Below are positions 6,847-12,533 of a stretch of 17,269 bases of DNA, piece after piece. Where the stretch lies: contig CAKSHT010000031.1 of the NCBI GenBank assembly GCA_934457235.1, forward strand, positions 1 to 17,269, in the 5' to 3' direction. Source of the stretch: an uncultured Oscillospiraceae bacterium (GTDB lineage: Bacteria; Bacillota; Clostridia; Oscillospirales; Ruminococcaceae). A program made the position numbers and the translations under genes. Below the pieces are notes generated by a model that did not search any database, was not told the DNA's origin, and saw only the letters and a list, made by a program, of their open reading frames with translations. Every line of letters begins with the position of its first letter. Position 1 is the first letter of the stretch.

Positions 6847-6962
6847 TCGTCAACCAGAGAGAGATATTCTTTCACTAGTTGAATTATCCGCGTGATATCG
6901 TCAGCGCCCCGTTCTGAAAGCAGCTCGGCAAGCTCTGAGATAAGATGTTCCTTTTCCGTCAA
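6822..6962 (-). CDS. Small ORF of 46 residues with TTG start, downstream of the XRE regulator
   Basis: A TTG at 6962 is preceded by GAGGTG with about 6 bases between, and the frame ends in TAG at 6822. The peptide starts MTEKEHLISELAELLSERGA and ends SLVDENRNSPEK. It is predicted almost wholly helical, with alternating acidic and hydrophobic residues. Its IIQLVKEYLSLVDEN segment resembles the C-terminal ALKLVRSFFESVDET of the XRE protein encoded immediately upstream. The two may therefore interact or share an origin by partial duplication. It is the second gene of the minus-strand unit, separated from the regulator by a GC hairpin. The clean ribosome binding site, sensible composition and conserved-looking helix support a real gene. 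Its function is unknown, perhaps a regulator partner. Confidence 0.6.
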   Translation of the reverse strand: MTEKEHLISELAELLSERGADDITRIIQLVKEYLSLVDENRNSPEK

Positions 6963-6993
6963 CTGTATCACCTCACGATAATGATACAGAATC

Positions 6994-7017
6994 ACCCGGA
7001 CAGACGCCCGTCCGGGT
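6994..7017 (-). repeat. Intercistronic GC hairpin between XRE gene and small ORF
   Basis: ACCCGGAC and GTCCGGGT form a perfect 8-bp inverted repeat around an 8-base loop. No T-run follows on either strand, so it may be an mRNA-stability or processing element rather than a terminator. It also contains GGAC-N8-GTCC, the core spacing of the palindromes at 6015 and 7505. Confidence 0.6.
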
Positions 7018-7022
7018 AAAGG

Positions 7023-7349
7023 TCATTTTGTTTCGTCAACGCTCTCAAAAAAGGAGCGCACCAGCTTCAGCGCGCTGGTGATCTCGCGGTCGGTTCGCCC
7101 GGAAACCAGATTCCGCCATTCCCTGACGTGCAGGATATCGTCCTCGGAGGATTCCCCGGTCAGCAGATAATCCGTTGAAACGCCGAAGTGATCGCACAGC
7201 TTCCCAAGAATTTCGGTGCTTGGATTCCGCTTGTTCAGCTCGATGAGCGCAATGTAGCTTTCGCTCACGAATATTTTTTCCGCAAGCTCCGCCTGTGTTA
7301 TTCCGTTTTTGCTCCGAAGATCGCGGAGTCTTTCTCCAAGTGTTCCCAT
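7023..7349 (-). CDS. XRE-family helix-turn-helix transcriptional regulator
   Basis: This 108-residue cytoplasmic DNA-binding protein has a Cro/C1-type helix-turn-helix at about residues 4-62: LGERLRDLRSKNGITQAELA, then VSESYIALIELNKRNPS, then LCDHFGVSTDYLLTG. The C-terminal 40 residues form a short helical tail (REITSALKLVRSFFESVDET), probably for dimerisation. The ATG is preceded by a GGGGGCGG ribosome binding site and an extended -10. Dyads of ATACT/AGTAT overlap this -10 and the -10 of the divergent plus-strand promoter. They suggest that the protein represses both its own gene and the rightward unit. It is followed by the 46-residue ORF in the same transcript. Such small XRE proteins are common in mobile and stress modules; the target genes are inferred only from position. 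Confidence 0.88.
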   Translation of the reverse strand: MGTLGERLRDLRSKNGITQAELAEKIFVSESYIALIELNKRNPSTEILGKLCDHFGVSTDYLLTGESSEDDILHVREWRNLVSGRTDREITSALKLVRSFFESVDETK

Positions 7350-7369
7350 CTGACCGCCCCCTTAATAAA

Positions 7370-7382
7370 AGTATAACATACT
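7370..7382 (-). promoter_or_regulatory. XRE gene promoter with overlapping dyad
   Basis: On the minus strand TGTTATACT forms an extended -10 (hexamer 7370-7375) 20 bases upstream of the ATG. The same bases form the dyad AGTAT-GTT-ATACT (7370-7382). No good -35 is seen. The overlap suits autorepression by the XRE protein. Confidence 0.55.
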
Positions 7383-7420
7383 GTCCGGTTTTGCTGAACT
7401 TACTTAAAGTAAAGAATATA

Positions 7421-7455
7421 TTGACAAACAGCTATTGTTGTGATATACTAAGTAT
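7421..7455 (+). promoter_or_regulatory. Strong sigma-A promoter divergent from the XRE gene, with dyad at the -10
   Basis: TTGACA (7421-7426), a 17-base spacer and TATACT (7444-7449) make a near-consensus promoter. The -10 lies within ATACT-A-AGTAT (7445-7455), whose half-sites match those of the XRE promoter dyad. It would drive the zinc-ribbon peptide and possibly the genes beyond. Confidence 0.75.
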
Positions 7456-7495
7456 GCAGAAACTTTACATTTAGTAATGTTGGCATATCAGAAAG

Positions 7496-7537
7496 ATTTT
7501 ATACGGACAAAGGCGTGTCCCAGTGGAATGGTACAAT
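7496..7537 (+). promoter_or_regulatory. Extended -10 promoter with GGACA-N6-TGTCC palindrome (copy 2)
   Basis: The block ATTTTATACGGACA (7496-7509) is identical to 6006-6019. GGACA (7505-7509) and TGTCC (7516-7520) form the palindrome, and TGGTACAAT follows (hexamer 7532-7537). The distance from palindrome to -10 is the same as in copy 1, 27 bases from start to start. The start codon of the zinc-ribbon peptide is 26 bases after the -10. Confidence 0.7.
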
Positions 7538-7562
7538 GTTATCAGAAATGGAGATGATACGC

Positions 7563-7676
7563 ATGAAGCTGCTGCCGGCGATCCCGCTCTGCCCCAGCTG
7601 CGGTGCAAAGCTGAAAAGCAAGTCCGTGAAGATATGTCCGAAATGCGGTCTTATAATTATTTACCCAGTTTCGTGA
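7563..7676 (+). CDS. Zinc-ribbon micropeptide (37 residues)
   Basis: The ATG at 7563 follows GGAG with 9 bases between and lies directly behind two promoters. The peptide begins MKLLPAIPLCPSCGAKLKSK and has a second CPKCG, giving CxxC-N13-CxxC, the metal-binding pattern of a zinc ribbon. It ends LIIIYPVS with no further domain. Complete small zinc ribbons of this kind exist, but the peptide could also be the surviving N-terminus of a longer protein. It is followed within 70 bases by the WYL regulator gene. Dedicated tandem promoters argue that it is expressed. Its role is unknown. Confidence 0.55.
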   Translation: MKLLPAIPLCPSCGAKLKSKSVKICPKCGLIIIYPVS

Positions 7677-7711
7677 AATGTGTTGAATAGTTTCGGAAAA
7701 TGGAGTAAAAT
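7667..7711 (+). promoter_or_regulatory. Promoter of the WYL operon with two direct operator repeats
   Basis: TTGAAT (7683-7688), a 17-base spacer and TAAAAT (7706-7711) form a good sigma-A promoter. AGTTTCGTGAAATG (7667-7680) and AGTTTCGGAAAATG (7689-7702) are direct repeats 22 bases apart, about two helical turns. One lies upstream of the -35 and the other fills the spacer. This is a natural site for autorepression by the WYL protein encoded next. Confidence 0.65.
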
Positions 7712-7739
7712 GCAAACATGAGCTGAATGTGGAGGGCAT

Positions 7740-8708
7740 ATGAGCATTGAAAAGAACGAACGCTGCCTTGCGATATTCCTTCGGGGGATGCGGGGCGAAA
7801 AAATAACGGTCACGGAGCTTGCGAACGAATATGGAGTTTCCGCCAAGAGCATTGCCCGGGATATCAGCGAGATACGCTGTTTCCTGGCGGAAAACCGGGA
7901 GCTTACAGGTCACGCGGAGCTTGTCTACGACAGGAGCGCAAAGTGCTACACCCTGCGGATAGACGATTTCCTGCGGGACAGCGAAACCCTGGCGGTGATA
8001 AAGGTGCTGATAGGAAGCCGCGCATTCAGCAAGACGGAATTGCTGGAGATTATCGGGAAGCTGCGCAGGTTCACTTCCACCGGGGATAAAGCGCTGCTCG
8101 ACAGCCTTATTTCAAAGGAAAAGTACCACTACTGCGAGGTGCGGCACGACTGCTCCGAGGGCGTTGTGGATATGCTGTGGAAGCTCGCCGGGGATATCCG
8201 CTCCCGCACGGAAATTACGATAACCTACTACAAGATGAACCGCGACCGGGTAACGCACACGATACGTCCCGCGTCGATAATGTTCAGCGAGTATTACTTC
8301 TACCTCATCGCGTACAGGGCGGAGGACGAGAGCTATTCCCCGGTGTATTTCCGGGTGGACAGGATAACGTCGGTAATCGAGCACCGCACGAAATTTGAGC
8401 TTCCGCACGGCGTGGATTTCGACGAGGGAGCGCTCCGGAAGAAGATACAGTTCATGTTTCCCAGCGTGTGCAGGACTATCCGGTTCGAGTTCAGCGGACC
8501 GTCCTTGCAGGCGATACTGGACAGGCTCCCGACCGCGGTGGTGCTGGATATCAGCGGCGGCAGGGCGCTTGTCGAAGCGGAGGTCTACGGCACCGGGATA
8601 ATGATGTATCTGCTCTCGCAGGGGAGCTGGGTAAAGGTCATAGCGCCGGATGATTTTGTTGAGGAATACAGGGCGGAGCTTGATAAGATGATCGGGCAGT
8701 ATAAATAA
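7740..8708 (+). CDS. WYL-domain transcriptional regulator (HTH-WYL-WCX)
   Basis: The start follows GGAGGG closely. The 322-residue protein has an N-terminal DeoR-like winged helix-turn-helix at about residues 20-50 (KITVTELANEYGVSAKSIAR). A helical linker follows. The WYL domain spans about 143-220, with the signature region IRPASIMFSEYYFYLIAYR, in which the WYL triplet reads FYL. A C-terminal WCX-type domain (about 240-320) contains IRFEFSG and VYGTGIMMYLLSQGSWVKVI. Proteins of this layout form dimers and sense a ligand, often nucleic acid or nucleotide, through the WYL pocket; relatives such as BrxR and CapW repress phage-defence operons. Here it is the first gene of a five-gene operon, followed 13 bases later by the beta-helix gene, and direct repeats overlap its promoter. 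The regulator call is firm. The defence link is inference. Confidence 0.92.
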   Translation: MSIEKNERCLAIFLRGMRGEKITVTELANEYGVSAKSIARDISEIRCFLAENRELTGHAELVYDRSAKCYTLRIDDFLRDSETLAVIKVLIGSRAFSKTELLEIIGKLRRFTSTGDKALLDSLISKEKYHYCEVRHDCSEGVVDMLWKLAGDIRSRTEITITYYKMNRDRVTHTIRPASIMFSEYYFYLIAYRAEDESYSPVYFRVDRITSVIEHRTKFELPHGVDFDEGALRKKIQFMFPSVCRTIRFEFSGPSLQAILDRLPTAVVLDISGGRALVEAEVYGTGIMMYLLSQGSWVKVIAPDDFVEEYRAELDKMIGQYK

Positions 8709-8721
8709 CAGGAGGACAATT

Positions 8722-9408
8722 ATGAGAAATACTATTGAAGCAGGCGAGGAAATGCTGTACTCCGACAAGGAGATACATTTCGACGAATCGCTTACCATCG
8801 AGGGCAGAGCGGTATTTGAAAACTGCAGGATCTACTGCTGCGAAAACGGCAACGGAAGCAGTATGGAAATCGAAGAGGACGGAGAGCTTGAGTTCATCAA
8901 CTGCGAAATTATTTTCTGCGGTGTTGGGGTGTCCAAAAGGAAAAATTACGGGTTCTGTTTCATCAGCAGCGATAACGGCTCGATGAAGATAAAGGACTGC
9001 AAGCTCTACAATCTCTATAATTTTGCAGATGGAAGCTATCAGGAGCTTGAAGTAACCAACAGCGAATTTACGAATTGTATGTCCGAGATTTTTGATACGG
9101 ACACCGATTATGATGGTACTATCAGCAACTGCCGCTTTATAAGCAGAGAGGTTCCTGAGTTTATAAAAAACCATGATGACGATGACGACGAATATGAAGA
9201 GGTAAAATTTTATTTTAACAATGCGCTTATAAGAGGCTATTTTAATATCTCTGACTGCACATTTGAGTTTGGCGTTGACATGGGTTTATACGCTCTGGAA
9301 CTTGAGGATATCAGCTCAGTTTCAAACTGCACATTCGTAAACGACGAACGGGTTCCGGCAGAACTGCTGCAGGACTATACCACCTGCATTCACTGCAAAA
9401 TCGTGTAA
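8722..9408 (+). CDS. Right-handed beta-helix repeat protein, cytoplasmic, unknown function
   Basis: An AGGAGGA site precedes the ATG. The 228-residue protein has seven imperfect repeats of the form hydrophobic-x-(N/D)-(C/S)-x-hydrophobic: FENCRI, FINCEI, IKDCKL, VTNSEF, ISNCRF, ISDCTF and VSNCTF. The Cys/Ser lies near residues 35, 61, 93, 114, 137, 179 and 203. Spacing of mostly 21-32 residues is that of parallel beta-helix coils, with an inward Asn-Cys ladder. A very acidic loop (DDDDDEYEE, about 152-160) interrupts the helix. There is no signal peptide, so despite similarity to pectate-lyase folds it is probably an intracellular binding scaffold rather than a secreted polysaccharide lyase, and no catalytic triad is evident. 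It is second in the WYL operon, 12 bases before the next gene. The real partner is unknown. Confidence 0.75.
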   Translation: MRNTIEAGEEMLYSDKEIHFDESLTIEGRAVFENCRIYCCENGNGSSMEIEEDGELEFINCEIIFCGVGVSKRKNYGFCFISSDNGSMKIKDCKLYNLYNFADGSYQELEVTNSEFTNCMSEIFDTDTDYDGTISNCRFISREVPEFIKNHDDDDDEYEEVKFYFNNALIRGYFNISDCTFEFGVDMGLYALELEDISSVSNCTFVNDERVPAELLQDYTTCIHCKIV

Positions 9409-9420
9409 AGGAGAGCCGCA

Positions 9421-10701
9421 ATGAATATTCCTCTCAGCAAGGATACCGACAGCGCTCCGCTGCGATATCATGACAAATGCGATAAGTACGACTATCTTAT
9501 AGCCGCAGGCTGCGGAGTTATCTCAGGACTGGTTGACGCATTCCTTGTAGGTTCGCCCGGACAGAGCGTGCTCGGAAGCTGGACTGACGCTCAGGTAGAC
9601 AAATGCGTTATGAATTTTGCGAAAATGAACGGCTGGTCTGACAACGGAAAATCCGCGAGTGCGATAGGATTTCTTGAAAACAAGTTCCGTGTGAATTACG
9701 ACCAGCGTCACGGCGGCGATGTCGGCGGTCTGTTCGATATGAGCACGAAAAATCATCACATGAAGTCGCTGGCGCATTCGCCAAGCCCGATAGGACTTTT
9801 CTTCTCGGTTCTGAATCAGTTCACCGGAACTGCAACGTTTGTGGCGAACGGTCAGCTTGTGACGATATCGGCTGAATACGAGCTGGTCGGCGGGAATTTT
9901 ATAGCAAAGCTGTTCTGCGGAATTGCAAACTGGTTCGGACACCTCATGTCCGACGTTGCCGGAAGCTCCGGTGCTGCCGGGCGCGGAAGCGGTATCGTCA
10001 TGCCGTTCTATGAGCTGTTCAATTTCTGCAAGTTCGGAAATTTCAACCCAGGCGGCGCAAGAATGGATCTTGCACAGCTTGCAACCAGGGCGTTCGAGCA
10101 GGGCTATGATATGCGCTTCGGGCTGACTATGGCTATCCCGGTAGTGCTGTGCGACCTGTCGATAAGGCTCATCTGGGGACTGCGGCATTATTTCGGTTAT
10201 CACAAGCCGATCAACGAGTGCATTCCGAACGACCAGCACGACGACCTGCGCGTTATGCTGCTTGTGGGTAACGGCGCTCTGTGCCTTGTCGATGGAATAG
10301 ATGCCGTTGCACGTTCCGGAGGTAATCCGCTTGCGATATTCATGCGGCTGAACCTCGTTGCATGGTTCAGATTCGTTATGCTTGCTGTAAAGGAACTGTG
10401 CATCAGGCTGGGGCTTTCGCTTGGGATTCAGAAGAACATCGAAGCGTTCAAGCGTATCAATGCGGCTTTGCAGGTATATCTTGCGGAGCTTGAAAAGATA
10501 GACATAGAAGCATTCCACCGCGAAACCGAAGAATACAACAAGATGATGTCGCTGCTGGACAACGCTAAGGACGAAAACGACCTTAACGACAAGCTCTATA
10601 CCCTGCTTGACAGAATGGGCATAAAAATGTCCTGGCAGAGTACTCACGACAGCTTTGACAGCTTCATGCGCGACAAGTCGGCGGTTCTGAGGTTCGAGTG
10701 A
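9421..10701 (+). CDS. Uncharacterised 426-residue putative membrane-associated protein
   Basis: A clear AAGGAGAG site precedes the ATG. The protein has no signal peptide but several hydrophobic stretches: about residues 26-44 (LIAAGCGVISGLVDAFLVG), 233-258, 277-295 and 306-330. A long central part (about 50-230) is rich in Gly, His, Asn and Phe. It holds striking segments that look conserved, such as RHGGDVGGLFDMSTKNHHMK, GNFIAKLFCGIANWFGHLMS and DVAGSSGAAGRGSG. The C-terminal ~90 residues are helical and charged, probably a coiled coil (ALQVYLAELEKIDIEAFHRE). I recognise no enzyme motif and no named family. The stop codon overlaps the next start (TGATG), so translation of the following cysteine-cluster protein is coupled to it. 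It could be a membrane-embedded sensor or effector of the WYL operon. Function cannot be stated. Confidence 0.7.
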   Translation: MNIPLSKDTDSAPLRYHDKCDKYDYLIAAGCGVISGLVDAFLVGSPGQSVLGSWTDAQVDKCVMNFAKMNGWSDNGKSASAIGFLENKFRVNYDQRHGGDVGGLFDMSTKNHHMKSLAHSPSPIGLFFSVLNQFTGTATFVANGQLVTISAEYELVGGNFIAKLFCGIANWFGHLMSDVAGSSGAAGRGSGIVMPFYELFNFCKFGNFNPGGARMDLAQLATRAFEQGYDMRFGLTMAIPVVLCDLSIRLIWGLRHYFGYHKPINECIPNDQHDDLRVMLLVGNGALCLVDGIDAVARSGGNPLAIFMRLNLVAWFRFVMLAVKELCIRLGLSLGIQKNIEAFKRINAALQVYLAELEKIDIEAFHRETEEYNKMMSLLDNAKDENDLNDKLYTLLDRMGIKMSWQSTHDSFDSFMRDKSAVLRFE

Positions 10702-10955
10702 TGTTCAAATGCGATATGTGCGGGGAATGCTGCCGGAATATCCGGCTCTCTCCGCTGTACAGCGAGCTTGACGACGGTACGGGAGCGTGCAGGTATCTTG
10801 ACGGAAACAAATGCAGCATTTACAGCGCCAGACCGCTTCTGTGCCGCGTTGACGAAAGCTACGAGGCGTTTTTCAGCGAAGCCATGACAAAAGAGGAATA
10901 TTACAGGCTGAATTATGAAGCCTGTGAGAATTTAAAGAAAAACAGGAGGAACTAG
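10701..10955 (+). CDS. YkgJ-type CxxCxxCC cysteine-cluster protein (putative metal-binding)
   Basis: Translation starts at the ATG within TGATG, overlapping the upstream stop by one base; a GAGG lies 8 bases before. The 84-residue protein carries CDMCGECC (Cys 4, 7, 10, 11), Cys30, Cys38 and the typical CSIYSARPLLCR motif (Cys38, Cys48), with an extra Cys75. This is the YkgJ family, generally predicted to bind zinc or an iron-sulfur cluster; some relatives are proposed to modify or protect proteins by metal chelation. It is short but looks complete for the small members. It sits between the 426-residue protein and the Gly-rich protein, with two bases separating it from the latter. It may be a maturation or redox accessory for one of them, which is inference. 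Confidence 0.8.
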   Translation: MFKCDMCGECCRNIRLSPLYSELDDGTGACRYLDGNKCSIYSARPLLCRVDESYEAFFSEAMTKEEYYRLNYEACENLKKNRRN

Positions 10956-10957
10956 TT

Positions 10958-12214
10958 ATGCCATTACCGCTTATTTTAGGTATCGCCGCAGGAGTTGCGG
11001 CAGCCGCAGGAGTGGGCTCCGGAATCCACGGCGGCGTGAAGATGAAGGAAGCCAACGATACTATGAAATCTGCTAATGCGCGCCACGAGAAGAATATCAA
11101 GCGCTTTGAGGACAATAACAAGAACACCACTTCCGCGATGGATTCCCTCGGAAAATATGAGCTGGAAACAATGAAAAAATTCCAGACATTTGCGGATCTG
11201 TTTGAGAAGATACAGAACCGCCCGGAGTTTAACAGCATAAAATTAAGCAATGTCAAGCTTCCCGAATATAACGCCGAGGAACTGAAAAATGTATCCGTAG
11301 GCGCCGGAATAGTTCTCGGAGGAGTAGGCGGAGCCGCTGCCGGAACCCTTGGCGGAGTTGCCGCTGGCGGTGCTACGACAGTTGCCGTAATGACGCTTGG
11401 TACTGCTTCCACTGGCACCGCGATAGCGACCCTGAGCGGCGCGGCAGCAACTAATGCTACATTAGCCGCACTCGGCGGAGGCGCTATGGCAGCAGGAGGC
11501 GGCGGAATCGCGTTAGGCACCACGATACTCGGCGGAGCAACATTAGGCGTTGGACTTCTTGTCGGAGGAATTATATTCAACGCCACAGGCTGTAAGCTGT
11601 CTGAAAAGGCAGACGAAGCGTGGGATCAGATGAAGAAAGCCGAAGAGCAGATCAATAAGATATGCAGTTATCTTAAGGAGCTTCGCGACACGGCTAAAGG
11701 TTATCAGGGTTCGCTTATAAAAGTCAATACTATTTACAACAGCCACCTCGATAAAATGAAGCAGATGATCGAAGTTGACCACAGAACAGACTGGTATGCA
11801 TACAGCGATGAAGAACAGACGATGGTCGAAAACTCCGCTATTCTGACGCAGCTTCTTTATTCTATGTGCAAGGTTCAGCTTGTTATCAAAACTAATGATA
11901 AGAACGGCATAAACAAGGTGAATACAGAAGAAGTAACCAAGAGCCAGAATAATGCGGACGCTGTTCTTCATGAGCGCGGTCTTGCCGCTATCACACCGCA
12001 GGCGTACAGCTCTGCAAATAAAGGTACTGTTGTATTTGAAGCGTATACCGGTGTCAACAAAACCGCAGTAGCATATCTTATCAACAACAGAACTGGAATA
12101 AGTGTTGATAAAGCAAATAATCTGCTCGCCACCGGCGGTGAGGTTTCCGCAGATGACCCCAGGGAGTTCGCTGAGCAGCTCAAAAGTTATGGTATAAAAG
12201 CCTCGGCAGACTAA
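10958..12214 (+). CDS. Coiled-coil / glycine-zipper protein with L7/L12-like C-terminus
   Basis: An AGGAGG site inside the end of the previous gene precedes the ATG. The 418-residue protein opens with a Gly/Ala hydrophobic segment (about 4-26, LPLILGIAAGVAAAAGVGSG). A charged coiled coil follows (about 28-110). Next is a long Gly/Ala/Thr-rich hydrophobic region (about 113-208) with many GxxxG-type spacings (GGVGGAAAGTLGGVAAGG, ALGGGAMAAGGGGIALG). A second coiled coil runs from about 212 to 275. The C-terminal ~60 residues (VFEAYTGVNKTAVAYLINN, TGISVDKANNLLATGG, FAEQLKSYGIKA) align by eye with the ribosomal protein L7/L12 C-terminal domain. The helix-hydrophobic-hairpin-helix layout is reminiscent of alpha pore-forming proteins, but no secretion signal is present. 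It is the last gene of the WYL operon. Domain layout is seen; membrane activity is inferred. Confidence 0.75.
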   Translation: MPLPLILGIAAGVAAAAGVGSGIHGGVKMKEANDTMKSANARHEKNIKRFEDNNKNTTSAMDSLGKYELETMKKFQTFADLFEKIQNRPEFNSIKLSNVKLPEYNAEELKNVSVGAGIVLGGVGGAAAGTLGGVAAGGATTVAVMTLGTASTGTAIATLSGAAATNATLAALGGGAMAAGGGGIALGTTILGGATLGVGLLVGGIIFNATGCKLSEKADEAWDQMKKAEEQINKICSYLKELRDTAKGYQGSLIKVNTIYNSHLDKMKQMIEVDHRTDWYAYSDEEQTMVENSAILTQLLYSMCKVQLVIKTNDKNGINKVNTEEVTKSQNNADAVLHERGLAAITPQAYSSANKGTVVFEAYTGVNKTAVAYLINNRTGISVDKANNLLATGGEVSADDPREFAEQLKSYGIKASAD

Positions 12215-12219
12215 TAAAA

Positions 12220-12256
12220 AGATCTCCTGACGCCTACAAAGACGTTGGGAGATTTC
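12220..12256 (+). terminator. Probable terminator of the WYL operon
   Basis: A 13-pair stem (12220-12232 with 12243-12255, including G-T pairs) surrounds a 10-base loop. The following sequence is only TTTCTCATT, a weak U-run, so termination may be incomplete. Confidence 0.6.
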
Positions 12257-12454
12257 TCATTCAGAGATAAAATAGTAAGTATGAATATTCATGCATGACA
12301 GCCAGCGCTGCTTAGTATTTATCGGACAAGAATACGAAGTGCTAGATGTTACCATAATTTGACCGCGCTAATAATGTGGGCGCGTTTTTGACAATCAGAT
12401 TCGGCTGCGGCATACTTTACAGCTTTATTGTTTTCTGATTTTTACGATCCTCCC
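12256..12454. other. Non-coding stretch with a weak hairpin and a degenerate GGACA half-site
   Basis: No credible gene is seen. TTTATCGGACA at 12318-12328 resembles the left part of the 6006 and 7496 promoters, but the TGTCC half is missing. CGCGC (12364-12368) and GCGCG (12380-12384) followed by five T could be a weak terminator. Together they might be relics of another copy of that promoter with a short transcript, but the support is thin. Confidence 0.25.
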
Positions 12455-12483
12455 TTGACAGCAGCATTCTTTTGTAGTATAAT
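12455..12483 (+). promoter_or_regulatory. Consensus sigma-A promoter of the hydrolase-acetyltransferase operon
   Basis: TTGACA (12455-12460), a 17-base spacer and TATAAT (12478-12483) match the consensus exactly. This implies a strong promoter held in check by a repressor. Confidence 0.88.
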
Positions 12484-12489
12484 TTAATT

Positions 12490-12508
12490 GGGTAGTTCCG
12501 ACTAACCC
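12490..12508. promoter_or_regulatory. Operator-like dyad at the transcription start
   Basis: GGGTAGTTCCGACTAACCC contains TAGT-TCCG-ACTA with GGG/CCC arms offset by one base. It covers the expected transcription start. TAGT...ACTA dyads are typical of MarR-type repressor sites, but it could also form an mRNA hairpin before the ribosome binding site. Confidence 0.45.
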
Positions 12509-12533
12509 GATATATAGTAGGGGGGATATAATT

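Noticed and set aside
8112-8798. 228-codon minus-strand frame opposite the WYL gene
   Set aside because: It is a shadow of a confidently identified regulator gene, with no start signal or motif.
9523-10647. Minus-strand open frame of 374 codons opposite the 426-residue gene
   Set aside because: The plus-strand gene has a good ribosome binding site and fits the operon. The minus frame lacks both and has no recognisable motif.
10873-11586. Minus-strand Pro/Ala-rich frame opposite the Gly-zipper gene
   Set aside because: The Pro/Ala composition is the antisense of Gly/Ala codons; there is no start signal.
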